This document shows positions 23,668 to 36,009 of a stretch of DNA of 41,407 nt, piece after piece. The translations under genes were made by a program, and so were the position numbers. A model generated the notes under the pieces. It was not told the DNA's origin and did not search any database. It saw nothing but the letters and a program-made list of their open reading frames with translations. Numbering within the stretch: position 1 is the stretch's first letter; every line of letters starts with the position of its first letter. Source of the DNA: Bimuria novae-zelandiae CBS 107.79 (Eukaryota; Ascomycota; Dothideomycetes; Pleosporales; Didymosphaeriaceae); the NCBI GenBank assembly GCA_010015655.1, contig ML976809.1, positions 8,692 to 50,098 on the forward strand, in the 5' to 3' direction.

Positions 23668-23755
23668 AATCCCTAACCCTAATTTCTACTATAACCCTAA
23701 TAACCCTAATCTAACTAACTAACTATCTAACTAACTAACTATCTAATTAACTAAC
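23668..23755 (+). repeat. Degenerate CCCTAA cluster and CTAA tetranucleotide array
   Basis: CCCTAACCCTAATTTC followed by ATAACCCTAATAACCCTAAT and then repeated CTAACTAACTAACTATC. The motifs point as a left-end telomere strand would. Confidence 0.7.
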
Positions 23756-23989
23756 CTATATCCTCTTATTTTTTATCTATAACCTTTCTCTTTTTTTATT
23801 TTATCTTTTTATATATTTTACTTATATTTTTATTCTTTTCCTTCTCTATATTCACTTATACTACTTATTATACTATATTATTATTAATATATTTTATATT
23901 CTTATTCTTTATTACCTATTCTTCTCTATCTTTTTTTTTTACTTAATTATTATAACCTTATCTCTATTTCTTTTTATTATCCTAACTAT

Positions 23990-24240
23990 TTCTCTTTCTA
24001 TCACGCTAACCCTTCTTCTTTTTATAACCCTAACCTGTTTTTTTTTAACCCTAACCCTTTCTTTTTCTATTACCCTAACTATTTCTTTTTCTATAACTCT
24101 AACTCTTTTTTTTATAACCCTAACCCTTCCTTTTTTTATAACCCTAACCCTTCCTTTTTTTATAACCCTAACCCTTTATTTTTCTATAACTTAAACCCTT
24201 TCTTTCTGTATAACCTAACCCTTATTTATAACCATAACCC
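23990..24240 (+). repeat. Telomere-like minisatellite 1 (~25-28-bp unit)
   Basis: About nine units of the form TTTTTTATAACCCTAACCCT with a variable T/C-rich spacer. Each carries one or two TAACCC hexamers. Confidence 0.75.
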
Positions 24241-25554
24241 CCTTTTTTTTTCTTATCTATTTATATTTTCTTCTTAATAAATCTTATATTATTTTTATTT
24301 TAACCTTTTTTACTACCTAACTACTACTCTCTCTATTGTTTCCCCTCTTTATATCTATTTCTTTACCTATATTTTTTTTATTCTTAAACTTTATATTTAA
24401 TATAATATTTTTTATCTACTTTTTTATATATTTTTATTAATTACTATCTTATCTATACCCTTTTTCCTATTTTTTTTTAATTAATTACTTATTATTTCCT
24501 TTTTCTTACTCTTTTATCTTTTCTACTATTTCTTCTATTTTATTCTTTCTATTCCTTTTTCTTCTTCTTATAATAAATTTTCTCTACTACTATTATTCTC
24601 TTTTTACTATTCTATTATTAATTTCTATTACTCACTTTTACTTATTACTATTAATTCTTTTTTATATTTTTATTTTTCTATTCTACTAAACTCTAATTTT
24701 TTTAATTTTTTATTCTTTTTCTTCTTTCTTATAATGTTTTTATATTTTTATATCTATATAACTTATATTCTTATCTATTATTCTTTATTTATAACCCTAA
24801 TTTTTTACATTTTCCTAAACTCTTCTTTATTTTCTTTTTCCTTTTTTTTTCTATATTTTACTTTTCCCTTTTTTCCTCTTACTTTATAACTATCCTCTAC
24901 TTTTTATTTCTTTTTATATTATATTATTCTTTTCTTTTTGCCCTCTCTATACTATATTAAAATCTTTTTATTTATTAATTTCCTAATCTTTTTTAAATAA
25001 TGTATTTTATTTTATAATTACTTTATTATCTCTTTTTCTTTTTTCTATTCTTATTTATTATATATTAATTATTATCTTTATTTTTATTTTCTTCTCTTCT
25101 TTCTCCCTTTTTTCTTCTACTCTTTATTTATTTTATTCTATTTTTTTTCTTTTTCTTTTCTTTTCTTTTTTTTCTTTTTTTTTAACCCTTTTCCTAACTT
25201 CTCTATTATTTGTATATAATTTTTATTTTTTTATACCTTAAATCTTATCCCTTATCTTAAATATTAATTAAACTATCTACTTTTTCTTTTCTATTTCTAT
25301 ATTTATTATTTTATTATATTTTTATATTTTATTCTTACTCTTTTTTCCTTCTTCTATTCTTTTTTTTATTTTTATTTCTTTTTTACTCTTTTTGATCTTC
25401 CCCTTATTTAACTTTATTTATTTTACTAAATTAATTTTTATTTTCTTAATTTTTTTTTTTTTTTTTTAATTTCCTATCTAACTATATTCCTTTTATACTC
25501 TTTTATATTATTTTTTATAAAATTTAACTATTATACTTTTATTTTTTTATTAAC

Positions 25555-25945
25555 CTTAACTCTAACTCTAATAACTCTATTCTCTTCTATATATATAATT
25601 CTACTTTTTTTTAAACCTATAACCTAACCCTATCTTAACTATAAAACCCTAACTTTTTTTAAATCTATAACCCTAACTCTTTCCTTACTTTAAAACTTTA
25701 ACCTTTTTATACCTTATAACTCTAACCGTTTTATACCTAAAACCTCTAACTCTTTTATCTATAAAACCCTAATCTTATTTATATTATAACCCTAACCCTT
25801 TTATACTCTATAACCCTAACCCTTTTATACTTTATAACCCTAACACTTTTATACTTTGTAATCCTAATCCTTTTATACCTAAAACCTCTAACTCTTTTAT
25901 ATATAAAACTCTAACCCTTTTTATATTATAACCCTCTAACTCTTT
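25555..25945 (+). repeat. Telomere-like minisatellite 2 (~24-27-bp unit)
   Basis: Units such as TTTTATACTTTATAACCCTA and TTTTATACCTAAAACCTCTA alternate for about 390 bp. The TAACCC core is degenerate in many. Confidence 0.75.
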
Positions 25946-26648
25946 CTTACTATAATTATATATACTTATACTTTTATTTTTCCTATAATAATTTAAAATC
26001 TTTTTATTCTTTCTCCTCTCCTACTTCCTTCTACTTATTTTTCCCCTTATTATTACTTATTTCTTATTCTTTAAAACCCTACTTTTTATACTTAATTCTA
26101 CTTCCTCCTTTTTTTCTATTTATATCTTTTAACTTTCTTACCTACTATAACTATATTTCTTTACTATTTTATACTAAAATACTTCTATTTTTTTATATTA
26201 TATTTTTCTTTCTTCCTCTTTTACCTAATACCTTGTCTTATCCTTTCTCTATAAAAAACTAATATTTTCTATTTTTTTATAATAATCTTTTTATAATACT
26301 TACTCTCTTTGCATTACTCTTCTTTCCTTATTCTTTTACTACTTACTTACTTAACTACTTCCTTTTCTCTTAACCCCTCTTTTAATCTAACTATTTTTTC
26401 TACCCTTACTATTCTATAATTCTTTTTTCTATTATACTTTTCTAATTTCTTTTTTTTTAAAACTATTATTCTTTTTTATTTCTATATTACTTTTCTTTTC
26501 TATTTTTCCTTTAACCTAATTACTTTATTTTCTTTTCTCTACTTTCTTTTCTCCTTTTTATTTCCTTATTTACTATTTTTTATCTCTTTTAATTAAAACT
26601 ATTTTTTAAAAAAAATTCTAATTCTTCTATATATAACCTACTACTACC

Positions 26649-29600
26649 CTACTCTGCTAATAATCTTGTTACCCAATAAAACTCCTCTACCATGTGGTTA
26701 CTCTTTACAAAATCAAATGGCTGCTTTGCCCCTAAATATTAAATTAACCCCTCTATACATGATCTATTAATCCCTTTGCCAACTAATTACTCTACCCAAC
26801 GTTCCTGCAACCTGTCCTTGCTCCCATACATAATCCCCATTAATCTACCTAAAATAACCCCTTAATACTAGTAACTGCCGTCTGCCAACTACTAATACCG
26901 CCCCTAACTATCCGCCTCCCATTAATGGCATATCTCCTGCGGTACCCCACACTAAAAACAACCCGAATACGGCGCGAACCGGATCTTTTACTTAATCTTC
27001 TTAACTATTTCCTGCGCCTACTGGCTTTCCGCCCGCTAATATTACCGAATATTATATGCGCTTTGTCCATCGCCCGCACCCTTATATATCCCGCACCGAT
27101 TTGCCTACTACGCCAACTAACTACGTAACTATTTTATACTAGCGTACGCCTCTTACTAGTCCTGCATAAACCTCTATTACGGACCCTATCGTGTCTACTT
27201 TTACTATTAGAACGCACGCTATACTGCTTCCCTTTTTACCTTTCTCTTCCTCTCTCTCTTCCTTTTTACTTTAACCACGTCTATCTCTTCTCTATTACTA
27301 CTATTCCTGCCACTACCCCACTTGCTCTCCTCCTCTTTCGTCTCCTTACCTCCTTTATAAATATTATATTTCTCTTCCCCCTTTTTGCACCCTACCCGCT
27401 CTACTTCTTTATAATCTAAATACCTACCCAACACTACTCGCCTGTATATTGCCGCCTTACCTTCTCCTGCCAACGCTTGCACTAACGCATGCTTCTTTTC
27501 CTCTTACTTATCTTTAGTTACTTGCTGGGCCCCTTCCTGTATAATTATAACCGCCTCGCTCCGTACTCTATTTTGTCCTGCCCGGCCGCTCTCCTGCGCG
27601 TAATCCAACACGGAAAACAGCCAATTAATGTGGATAATGCACCGGATATTAGGAATATTAACGCTTATGCCCAACGCGCTCGTGGTAATAATTACCTGCT
27701 CTCTACTAAATATAAAATTCTCTAACATGCTTGCCTTGCCAACGGCGTTATAATAATACGCATGGCACCCTAACTACTACGCTAATAACTTAACCTTACG
27801 CACTAAATTACTATATATTACTACCTTACCCTACCTGTACTTGCGTAACTTCTACCACACTACGCCTAATACTATTTCCTCTACCTCCTGCTTCTTTGCT
27901 GCCCTTCCTACCTTAATTACTTAGTATACTACGTTCGTCCGCGCCGTCTCTGCCCAGAACACCTTAACCTAGTTAGGATCGAAATATATCCGCCAAAATA
28001 ACTCGTCCTCCTCGCTTAGTAGTAACGTTATCATTAATAACACTATCTACGTCTTAGCGGCCACTAACCTGTCTAACTACTATATTTACTTGCGGAATGT
28101 ATACCGCCGGTTTAACACTACGTGGCACTTATTAATTACAATCTAGTCTAACTATCGTGTTACTCTTAAATAGTTTACAAAGGTGATAAACCCCTACGTA
28201 ACCGCTGACTTAAGCGTTACTAATACTATCGCGGCTACGTTGGGCGGGCGCCGGCTCTCTTACGCTATATATAATATCCCCAGCTTCCTATACCGCCGCA
28301 TTATATTGCCTTATAATATAATTAATAGGATAATAATAATGGTCGTGCTGCCCTGCTTGGCCCACGCTAGTAATATAAATAATATACTCTTACTCGCCCC
28401 TATTGGCATTACTACTACCACGGGGCTTTCTTTACCCACGATGGTATCCATCGCCTCTCGCTACACGCTTTAAAACGTTACCGTCTTACCTGCCATTCTC
28501 TATAACTACTTGGCCGTGTCCATCTTCCTTAACCTTCCCTACTAATTAATCCTGGCCTCGTTTACCTTATTCTTAAACAGCGCCCTCTTTCGCTTCCTGC
28601 ACCCATCCTCCTTGCTACTATTAGGCAGAAACCCTAAAAACTAATGCCAGTCCGTGCTCGACGTTTAAAACTACTACTACCTATTTACTATGGCCCCAGC
28701 CTACTCTATAATACCTCGTGCGTATACTATACCTACCACGTGCGCCGTGTACCCGGCCTGTAAATCCGCTACTAACTCTACTATATTCTCTTTATTCTAT
28801 GCCTTACTTTTATTTCCTTCTTTTGGCTAAAATGCCGTGGCCCCGCGCAAAAACCGTCGACTAATACTAATGGCAATCTCACGGTACGCGGTAATTATTA
28901 ATGGCTGGCCTAATCTAACCCTGGTCTTACGTTTTAACACCTTTTATAATTGGTCCGTCGTCTACTTGCGCCCGTTGGGGTCGACTGGCTATATATATAA
29001 CGAAATCGCCTCCTTCTCCCATACTATCGCCTTTATCCGCTACTAGAACAGTAATACTAGCTATATATAATATATTACTAACTCGCCCACCTCGCGCGGT
29101 AAATACTAGTAGATAATCTTAACGTCGCCACTAATGGTATACCCTTTATAGTATCTCGTTACGAACACCACCTTGCTATCCTTAATAAATATATTATAAT
29201 AGGCCCCTTTAACCGTGTTGCTGTGCCGGATGCTTATAATCTCGGGCCCCCTGGCTGGCTATCCGCCTATAATATGTATTAACGCGATTAACTTCTCCCT
29301 AAATATAATTACTCGGTCTATATACCGCCTAACCTCTTGCTAGTTAACGCCTAAATAGGTGCCTAGCTTTATAAACTAGTCCCTAATCCGGGCGTCCTAA
29401 CTAACCTACTTATATAACTATTACTCTTCGTCCACGGGCATGCGGGTGCGCTGGTCTTTTAAAAAATTCTACCCTAGTTACTTATTAGTTAAATTGTCGC
29501 GCAAACTCTCCTACGGGATATTAGAAATAGACTCGGCAAACGGGCTATTACTAAATAATAAATCCTCTATTAATAACTGCCAACTCTCCTCCCTTAGCCC

Positions 29601-31295
29601 GTGCACTATGCTATAAAACTAGGCCATAATAAACTATAGCTCCTTATATAATAACTTGTCCTGCTCCACCCACTCCACGTGGCCGCGTAACGTCGTATTA
29701 TAATAAATCTTTAGCCCGTACGTCCGTAAATCCAATATTTACTACATGGGGCTATGGCTATCGCGCACTATAAACTTATTTATTATCTACTAGATATACT
29801 ATAAATACCCTTTTGGCCGGTCTTATTACTAAGTGCTGTCCCCATCGCTCTTATACGCGCTATCGCTATTAATATCGTTTTCTATAAATGTATCTAATAA
29901 TTCCAACGCCTGCTACACTACTATAAACTAGGCAACCTTAATAATGGCTAATAAAATAGGCGGGTACTGCTCGGCGCCCTTCCACCCGTCCTCTTTTACC
30001 CCTAACACGGCCAATGCACACACTAACGGGCTATTATACTCTTTATAGGTAATAGACTGCCTTAATAATGCGACGTAAAACGCTAAACATGATTTTTTAA
30101 TACTTAATAACGCTTTACGCTTGCCTATAATTTTACCCTTCTTTACCTCTTACTTGGCCTTTATTTCCCCTACTATACTGTCTGCGTTGTCTATTATTGC
30201 CTTATTTATATCTCTGTTTCCTATCTCTTCTATCTCTTCTTCTTCTTCCTCCTCTGCCACTCCTCCTATCGCCTTTACTAACGCCTCCCACGCCTCGCGT
30301 TATTATTAGGTAAACTAGTACGTAGGGCTCTTCCACGCGTGCGCTTACTACGTTTACTAAAAAAATATTAATATCTACTTTTATGGTTAGGCATGGTCCC
30401 TAACCACTTTCTTATTTATATATAGCTATAATAGCGTAAAGCGTGTCTAGTGCTTCTCCGTCTAAATTACTTCTAACCGTATAAATATCCCCGTGCGGTA
30501 GATAATGGACGCCTAACTAAACTACGCTAATCCATTTATAGCTTCTTATATAGTAGCTATAACGGGCTCCTTTTTGGCTTTAGGCTCTTTTACGCTTGCT
30601 AATAATTTAGGCCACTTTATGCCTACTAAATACGGTATCTACTTAGTTTACTCTAGTTACGGGTTTACCTCGTCTCGCGCGCCATCCTAAATCGTTATTT
30701 TAACCCGCTTTTATAGGTTGGCCCACGCCTTGTCCATGTTCCTGCCAACGCTTACCCACCCGGCCTCGCCGTCCATGGGTTCGGGGGTGGATTCGGGTTA
30801 GTAGACCTCGAAATACTGCGATCTAGTGCCCTAGGCAAATAATCGCTGGCATTAGACGCGCTTTTAACCTTAATTATTATATAATTATATGTCTTGCTTC
30901 TCTAATTAACGTGGATGGCCACCTTTACCTACTAGCGACTAATCGTGGGCCTCTCGCCAATGGTTCTTTATACCCTAGAAACTTTAAATAATCTAGTGAC
31001 ACTGGCCTACGGCTAATTAGCACATTATCCTATTCGTGTATACTAGTAACTGGCTAATGGGTTTAATGCTCTAACTAGGCACTTCTAGCTCGCTGGCATA
31101 CTATATTACACTGGCCTAACTCTAAAGCTTATTGGCTACTAACTATACTTGCTCGCGTTTAACTCCCTTATAGACATGCTATAAATGGCTCCTGGCGTGA
31201 CTAGGCAAAACGCTATACCTATATTCTCTATAAATTACTAATATATACTTAGGTAAATATTTAAAATACTTGCCTACGACGCTGCTCTCTACTAT
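26649..31295 (-). pseudogene. TLH pseudogene copy 4, full length (subfamily B)
   Basis: The terminal TAG (26649-26651), the helicase (for example SALGISVNIPNIRCIIHINW and QESGRAGQ below 27728), the recombinase-like Arg region (about 29250) and the OrsD region (31080) are all in one frame, so no net frameshift separates them. Many TAG/TAA stops are present, and the start is ATG to ATA at 31293-31295. RIP also changed key residues, for example motif VI GRAGRD to GRAGQN and MGVDIPD to ISVNIPN. Cys codons of the zinc site are partly lost (EKYNIYKGG for EKCDVCKGG). Confidence 0.85.
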
Positions 31296-31332
31296 AATAC
31301 TAGACTTAACGCTACTACGCCTGGGTTTTTAA

Positions 31333-31567
31333 TAGGTTTCTATAATAGGTTATGGGCCACTAAACGGGTTATAGGTACTGTAACGAATCCCTAGGCTTTA
31401 TAATAGGTTATGTATTACTGCGACGCGTTACTACCATTAATAACTATATAGTTTACTATACTAGTTACTACACGGTATATAAGTTACGAAATGGGTTACT
31501 AGCTGCGTTATACATAATACTAGGTAATAGTAATTAAATACACGTTACTATAGCTATCTATAAGCCA
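31333..31567 (+). repeat. Subfamily B-specific upstream block with GGGTTAT motifs
   Basis: About 235 bp absent from subfamily A (between positions equivalent to about 5633 and 5648). The better preserved copy at about 32890-33130 shows GGGTTATGGGTTA (32906-32918) and CGGGTTATGGG (32924-32934), which look like telomere variants. It is also present in the 4d and 4e units. Confidence 0.6.
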
Positions 31568-31934
31568 TCTATCGCGCTATATAGCTATTTTAACTCCTAT
31601 AATTCTTCGCGTTCTAACGCGTTTTTACTTTTACTACACGTTAGTCCTTATCTTAGAATTAACTCCGGTGTCTAATCGTTGCCTTATTATGTTTACCCCA
31701 ACCCTAACGCGTAACCCTAATGCTAATAACTACACAGTTTCTAGCGCTGCAAATTGGCTAAGACGTGTAACTCGTAACCCTAAATCTAGACTCTAAAGTT
31801 GGGGTAAACTGGCCCGCGAGAACCTATCGAAATGTTACCTTTAGTATCTTTAAAATATTACCCCCGTTCTTAGACGTACGCACAGGAAGTAGCTAGCGCG
31901 GATATTTTATTCCTAATAAAATAACGCTACTATC

Positions 31935-31972
31935 GAAATGTTAGGTAATATTTCTAAGCCGCCCTGGGTTAG
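31935..31972. repeat. Terminal hairpin and TTAG junction of unit 4
   Basis: GAAATGTTAGGTAATATTTC (31935-31954) forms a 9-bp stem with one G.T pair and a GG loop, followed by 14 nt ending GCCCTGGG and TTAG at 31969. It re-enters TLH at the sequence of 31529 within a shared TAGTAATT. Confidence 0.85.
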
Positions 31973-32410
31973 TAATTAAATACACGTTACTGCGGCTACC
32001 TGCGAGCCATCTATCGCGCTATATAATTATTTTAACTCCTATAATTCTTTGCGTTTTAACGCGTTTTTGCTTTTGCTACACGTTGGTCCTTATTTTAGAA
32101 TTAACTCCGGTGTCTAATTATTACCTTATTATATTTGCCCCAACCCTAACGCGTAACCCTAACGCTAATAACTACATAGTTTCTAGCGCTGCAAATTGGC
32201 TAAGACGTGCAACTCGTAACCCTGAATCTAGAGTCTAAAGTTGGGGTAAACTGGCCCGCGAGAACCTATCGAAATGTTACCTTTAGTATCTTTAAAATAT
32301 TACCCCTGTTCTTAGACGTACGCACAGGAAGTAGCTAGCGCGAATATTTTATTTCTAATAAAATAACGCTACTATTAAAATGTTAGGTAATATTTTTAAG
32401 CCGTCCTGGG
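31969..32410 (-). repeat. Partial TLH unit 4b (442 bp, upstream region only)
   Basis: Near-exact tandem copy of 31529-31971. It contains the TTAGGG boxes (32143-32163) and the terminal hairpin (32377-32396) but no coding part. Confidence 0.85.
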
Positions 32411-32414
32411 TTAG
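32377..32414. repeat. Terminal hairpin and TTAG junction of unit 4b
   Basis: Hairpin 32377-32396, 14 nt, TTAG at 32411. The next unit begins at a TTAGACG shared with 30852. Confidence 0.8.
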
Positions 32415-32854
32415 ACGTGCCTCTAACCTTAATCGCTACGTAATTATATGCCTTACTTTTTTAATTAACGTAGATGGTTACCTTTGCCTATTAGTAACTA
32501 ATCGTGGGCCTCTCGCCAATGGTTCTTTATACCCTAGAAACTTTAAATAATCTAGTAACACTGGCCTGCGGCTAATTGGCACATTATCCTATCCGTGTAT
32601 ACTGGTAACTGGCTAATGGGTTCGATGCTTTAACTAGGCACTTCTAGCTCGCTGGCATACTATATTACACCGGCCTAACTCTAAAGCTTATTGGCTACTA
32701 ACTATGCTTGCTCGCGTTTAACCCCCTTATAGATATGCTATAAATGGCTCCTAGCATGGCTAGGCAAAACGCTATACCTGCATTCTCTGTAAATTACTAA
32801 CGTATACTTAGGCAAATATTTAAAATACTTGCCTACAACGCTGCTCTCTACTAT
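32411..32854 (-). pseudogene. TLH N-terminal fragment, copy 4c
   Basis: About 148 codons of the OrsD region with its zinc-finger segment, RIP stops and a lost start codon (32852-32854 reads ATA). The fragment is cut at the TTAG junction. Confidence 0.75.
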
Positions 32855-33527
32855 AATGCTGGACTTAACGCTATTGCGCCTGGGTTTTTAATGGGTTCCT
32901 GCAACGGGTTATGGGTTACTAAACGGGTTATGGGTGCTGTAACGAATCCCTAGGCTTTATAACAGGTTATGGATTACTGCGACGCGTTGCTACTATTAAT
33001 AACTATGCGGTTTACTATACTAGTTACTATATAGTATATGGGTTGCGGAACAGGTTGCTGGCTGCGTTATATATAATACTAGGTAATAGTAATTAAATGC
33101 ACGTTACTATGGCTACCTATAAGCCATCTATCGCGCTATATAGTTATTTTAACTCCTATAATTCTTTGCATTCCGACGCGTTTTTGCTTTTGCTACACGT
33201 TGGTCCTTATCTTAGAATTAACTCTAGTGTCTAATCGTCGCCTTATTATGTTTGCCCCAACCCTAACGCGTAACCCTAACGCTAATAACTACACAGTTTC
33301 TAGCGCTGCAAATTGGCTAAGACGTGTAACTCGTAACCCTGAATCTAGAGTCTAAAGTTGGGGTAAACTGGCCCGCGAGAACCTATCGAAATGTTACCTT
33401 TAGTATCTTTAAAATATTACCCCTATTCTTAGACGTACGCACAGGAAGTAGCTAGCGCGGATATTTTATCCCTAATAAAATAACGCTACTATTAAAATAT
33501 TAGGTAATATTTCCAAGCCGCCCTGGG
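32411..33527 (-). repeat. Partial TLH unit 4c (1,117 bp)
   Basis: Corresponds to 30852-31968 of unit 4. It carries the OrsD N-terminal part of TLH, the subfamily B block, the TTAGGG boxes (33260-33280) and the terminal hairpin (33494-33513). Confidence 0.85.
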
Positions 33528-33560
33528 TTAGGTAACATTTCTAAGCCGCCCTGGGTTAGG
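33494..33560. repeat. Double terminal junction: unit 4c end plus 28-bp mini-unit
   Basis: Hairpin 33494-33513, 14 nt and TTAG at 33528. A 28-bp copy of the end itself follows (TTAGGTAACATTTCTAAGCC, then GCCCTGGG), and a second TTAGGG begins at 33556. The mini-unit keeps a C (TAACATTT) that the other B copies have mostly lost, which confirms the ancestral stem pairing. Confidence 0.85.
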
Positions 33561-36003
33561 GACGGGCTTGGCGGACGGGCTATTACTAAATAATAAATTC
33601 TCTATTAATAACTACCAACTCTCCTCCCTTAGCCCGTGCACCATGCTGCGAAACTGGGCCATAGTAAACTATAGCTCCTTATATAATAACTTGTCCTGCC
33701 CTACCCACTCTACGTGGCCGCGTAACGTCGTATTATAATAGATCTTTAGCCCGTACGTCCGTAAATCCAATATTTACTATATGGGGCTGTGGCTATTGCG
33801 CACTATAAACTTGTCTATTATCTACTAGACGTGCTATAAATACCCTTTTAACTAACCCTATTACTGGGTGCTGTCCCTATCGCTCTTATACGCGCTATTA
33901 CTATTAATATCGTCTCTTGCGAATGTATCTAATAATTCTAACGTCTGCTACACTACCATAAACTGGGTAACCTTAATAATAGTTAATAAAATGGGCGGGT
34001 ACTACTTGGCGCCCTTCTACTTATCCTCTTTTACCCCTAACGTGGCTAATGCATACACTAACGGGCTATCGTACTCTTTACGGGTAATGGACTGCCTTAA
34101 TAATGCGACGTAAAACGCTAAATATAATTTTTTAATGCTTAATAACGCTTTGCGCTCGCTTATAATTTTACCCTTTTTTACCTTTTGCTTGGCCTCTATC
34201 TCCCCCACTATACTATCTACGTTATCTATTATTGCCTTATTTATATCTCTGTCTTCTATCTCTTTTATCTCTTCCTCTTCTTCCTCCTCTATCGCTCTTT
34301 TTATTACCTTTACTAACGCCTCCCACGCCTCGCGTTGCTACTAGGTAAACTAATACGTAGGGCTCTTTTACGCGTGCGCTTACTACGTTTGCTAAAAAAA
34401 CATTAATATCTGCTTTTACGGTTGGGCATGGTCCCCAACCACTTTCTTATTTATATATGGCTATAATAGCGTAAAGCGTGTCTGGTGCTTCTCTGTCTAG
34501 ATCGCTTTTAACCATATAAATATCCCCGTGCGGTGAATAATAGACGCCTGGCTAAATCGCGCTAATTTATTTATAGCTTCCTATATAGTAGCTGCGACGG
34601 GCTCCTCTTTGGCTTTAGGCTCTTCTACGCTTACTAATAATTTAGGCCACTTTATACCTACTAAATATAGTATCTACCTAGTTTACTCTAATTATGGGTT
34701 TATCTTGTCTCGCGCGCTATCCTGGATCGTCGTCTTGGCCTGTTTTTATAGGTTGGCCTACGTCTTGTCCATGTTCCTGCCAACGCTTGCCCACCCGGCC
34801 TCGCCGTCTATAGGTTCGGGGGTGAATTCGGGTTAGTAGACTTTAAAATACTACGATCTAGTGTCCTAAGCGAATAACTACTGGTATTAGACGCGCCTCT
34901 AACCTTAATCGCTGCGTAATTATATACCTTACTTTTTTAATTAACGTGGATGGTTACCTCTACCTATTAGCGACTAACCATGGGCCTTTCGCTAATGGTT
35001 CTTTATACCCTAAAAACTTTAAATAATCTGGCGACACTAGCCTGCGGCTAATTGGCACATTATCCCATTCGTGTATACTAGTAACTGGCTAATAGGTTTA
35101 ATACTTTAACTAGGCACTTCTAGCTCGCTGGCATACTATATTATACCGGCCTAACTCTAAAGCTTATTAGCTACTAACTGTGCTTGCTCGCGTTTAACCC
35201 CCTTATAAATATGCTATAAATGGCTCCTGGCGTAGCTAGGTAAAACGCTGTACCTGCATTCTCTATAAATTATTAACGTATACTTAGGCAAATATTTGAA
35301 ATACTTACCTACAACGCTACTCTCTACTATAATACCGGACTCGACGCTATTACGCCTGGGTTTTTAATGGGTTCCTGTAATAGGTTATGGGCCACTAAAT
35401 AGGTTATAGGTACTATAATAAATCCCTGGGCTTCGTAATAGGTTATAGATTGCTGCGACGCGTTGCTACTATTAATAACTATACGGTTTACTATACTAGT
35501 TACTACATAGTATATAGGTTATAGAACGGGTTACTGGCTGCGTTATGCGTGATACTAGGTAATAGTAATTAAATACACGTTACTATGGCTACCTGCGAGC
35601 CATCTATCGCGCTATATAGCTATTTTAACTCCTGTAATTCTTCGTGTTCTAACGCGTTTTTACTTCTACTACACGTTAGTCCTTATCTTGAAATTAACTC
35701 CGGTGTCTAATCGTTACCTTATTATATTTGCCCCAACCCTAACGCGTAACCCTAATACTAATAACTACACAGTTTCTAGCGCTGCAAATTGGCTAAGACA
35801 TGTAACTCGTAACCCTAAATCTAGAGTCTAAAGTTGGGGTAAACTGGCCCGCGAGAACCTATCGAAATATTACCTTTAGTATCTTTAAAATATTACCCCT
35901 ATTCTTAGACATACGCACAGGAAGTAGCTAGCGCGGATATTCTATTCCTAATAAAATAACGCTACTATTAAAATGTTAGGTAATATTTCTAAGCCGCCCT
36001 GGG
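33556..36003 (-). repeat. Partial TLH unit 4d (2,448 bp)
   Basis: Begins at TTAGGGACGGGCTTGGCGG, equivalent to about 3812 of unit 1, and runs to the terminal hairpin (35970-35989). It has the same length and breakpoint as the next unit. Confidence 0.85.
33561..35330 (-). pseudogene. TLH N-terminal half, copy 4d
   Basis: About 590 codons: the OrsD region, the acidic/Ser-rich stretch and the segment up to just before the recombinase-like region. The helicase is absent. Stops are TAG/TAA, and the start codon is lost at 35328-35330. Confidence 0.8.
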
Positions 36004-36009
36004 TTAGGG
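35970..36009. repeat. Terminal hairpin and TTAGGG junction of unit 4d
   Basis: Hairpin 35970-35989, 14 nt, TTAGGG at 36004-36009. It then re-enters TLH at the same GGGA(C/T)(G/A)GGCT site used by unit 4d. Confidence 0.85.

Larger units (their letters stand above)
23600..26640. other. AT-rich, nearly G-free region with telomere-like minisatellites
   Basis: T/C/A sequence in which G on this strand is very rare, with no coding potential. It contains short TAACCC clusters (23668-23710) and two minisatellite stretches, described separately. It forms the left flank of TLH unit 4. Confidence 0.75.
26640..31968 (-). repeat. TLH repeat unit 4 (full length, subfamily B)
   Basis: Colinear with units 1 and 3 but diverged beyond RIP changes. 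It differs in the upstream region, which carries an extra block at about 31333-31567, and in the stem sequence of the terminal hairpin. It is the apparent source type for the partial units that follow. Confidence 0.75.

Noticed and set aside
23499..23714. 71-codon plus-strand frame rich in Phe/Leu
   Set aside because: It is translation of T/C-rich low-complexity sequence with no conserved feature.
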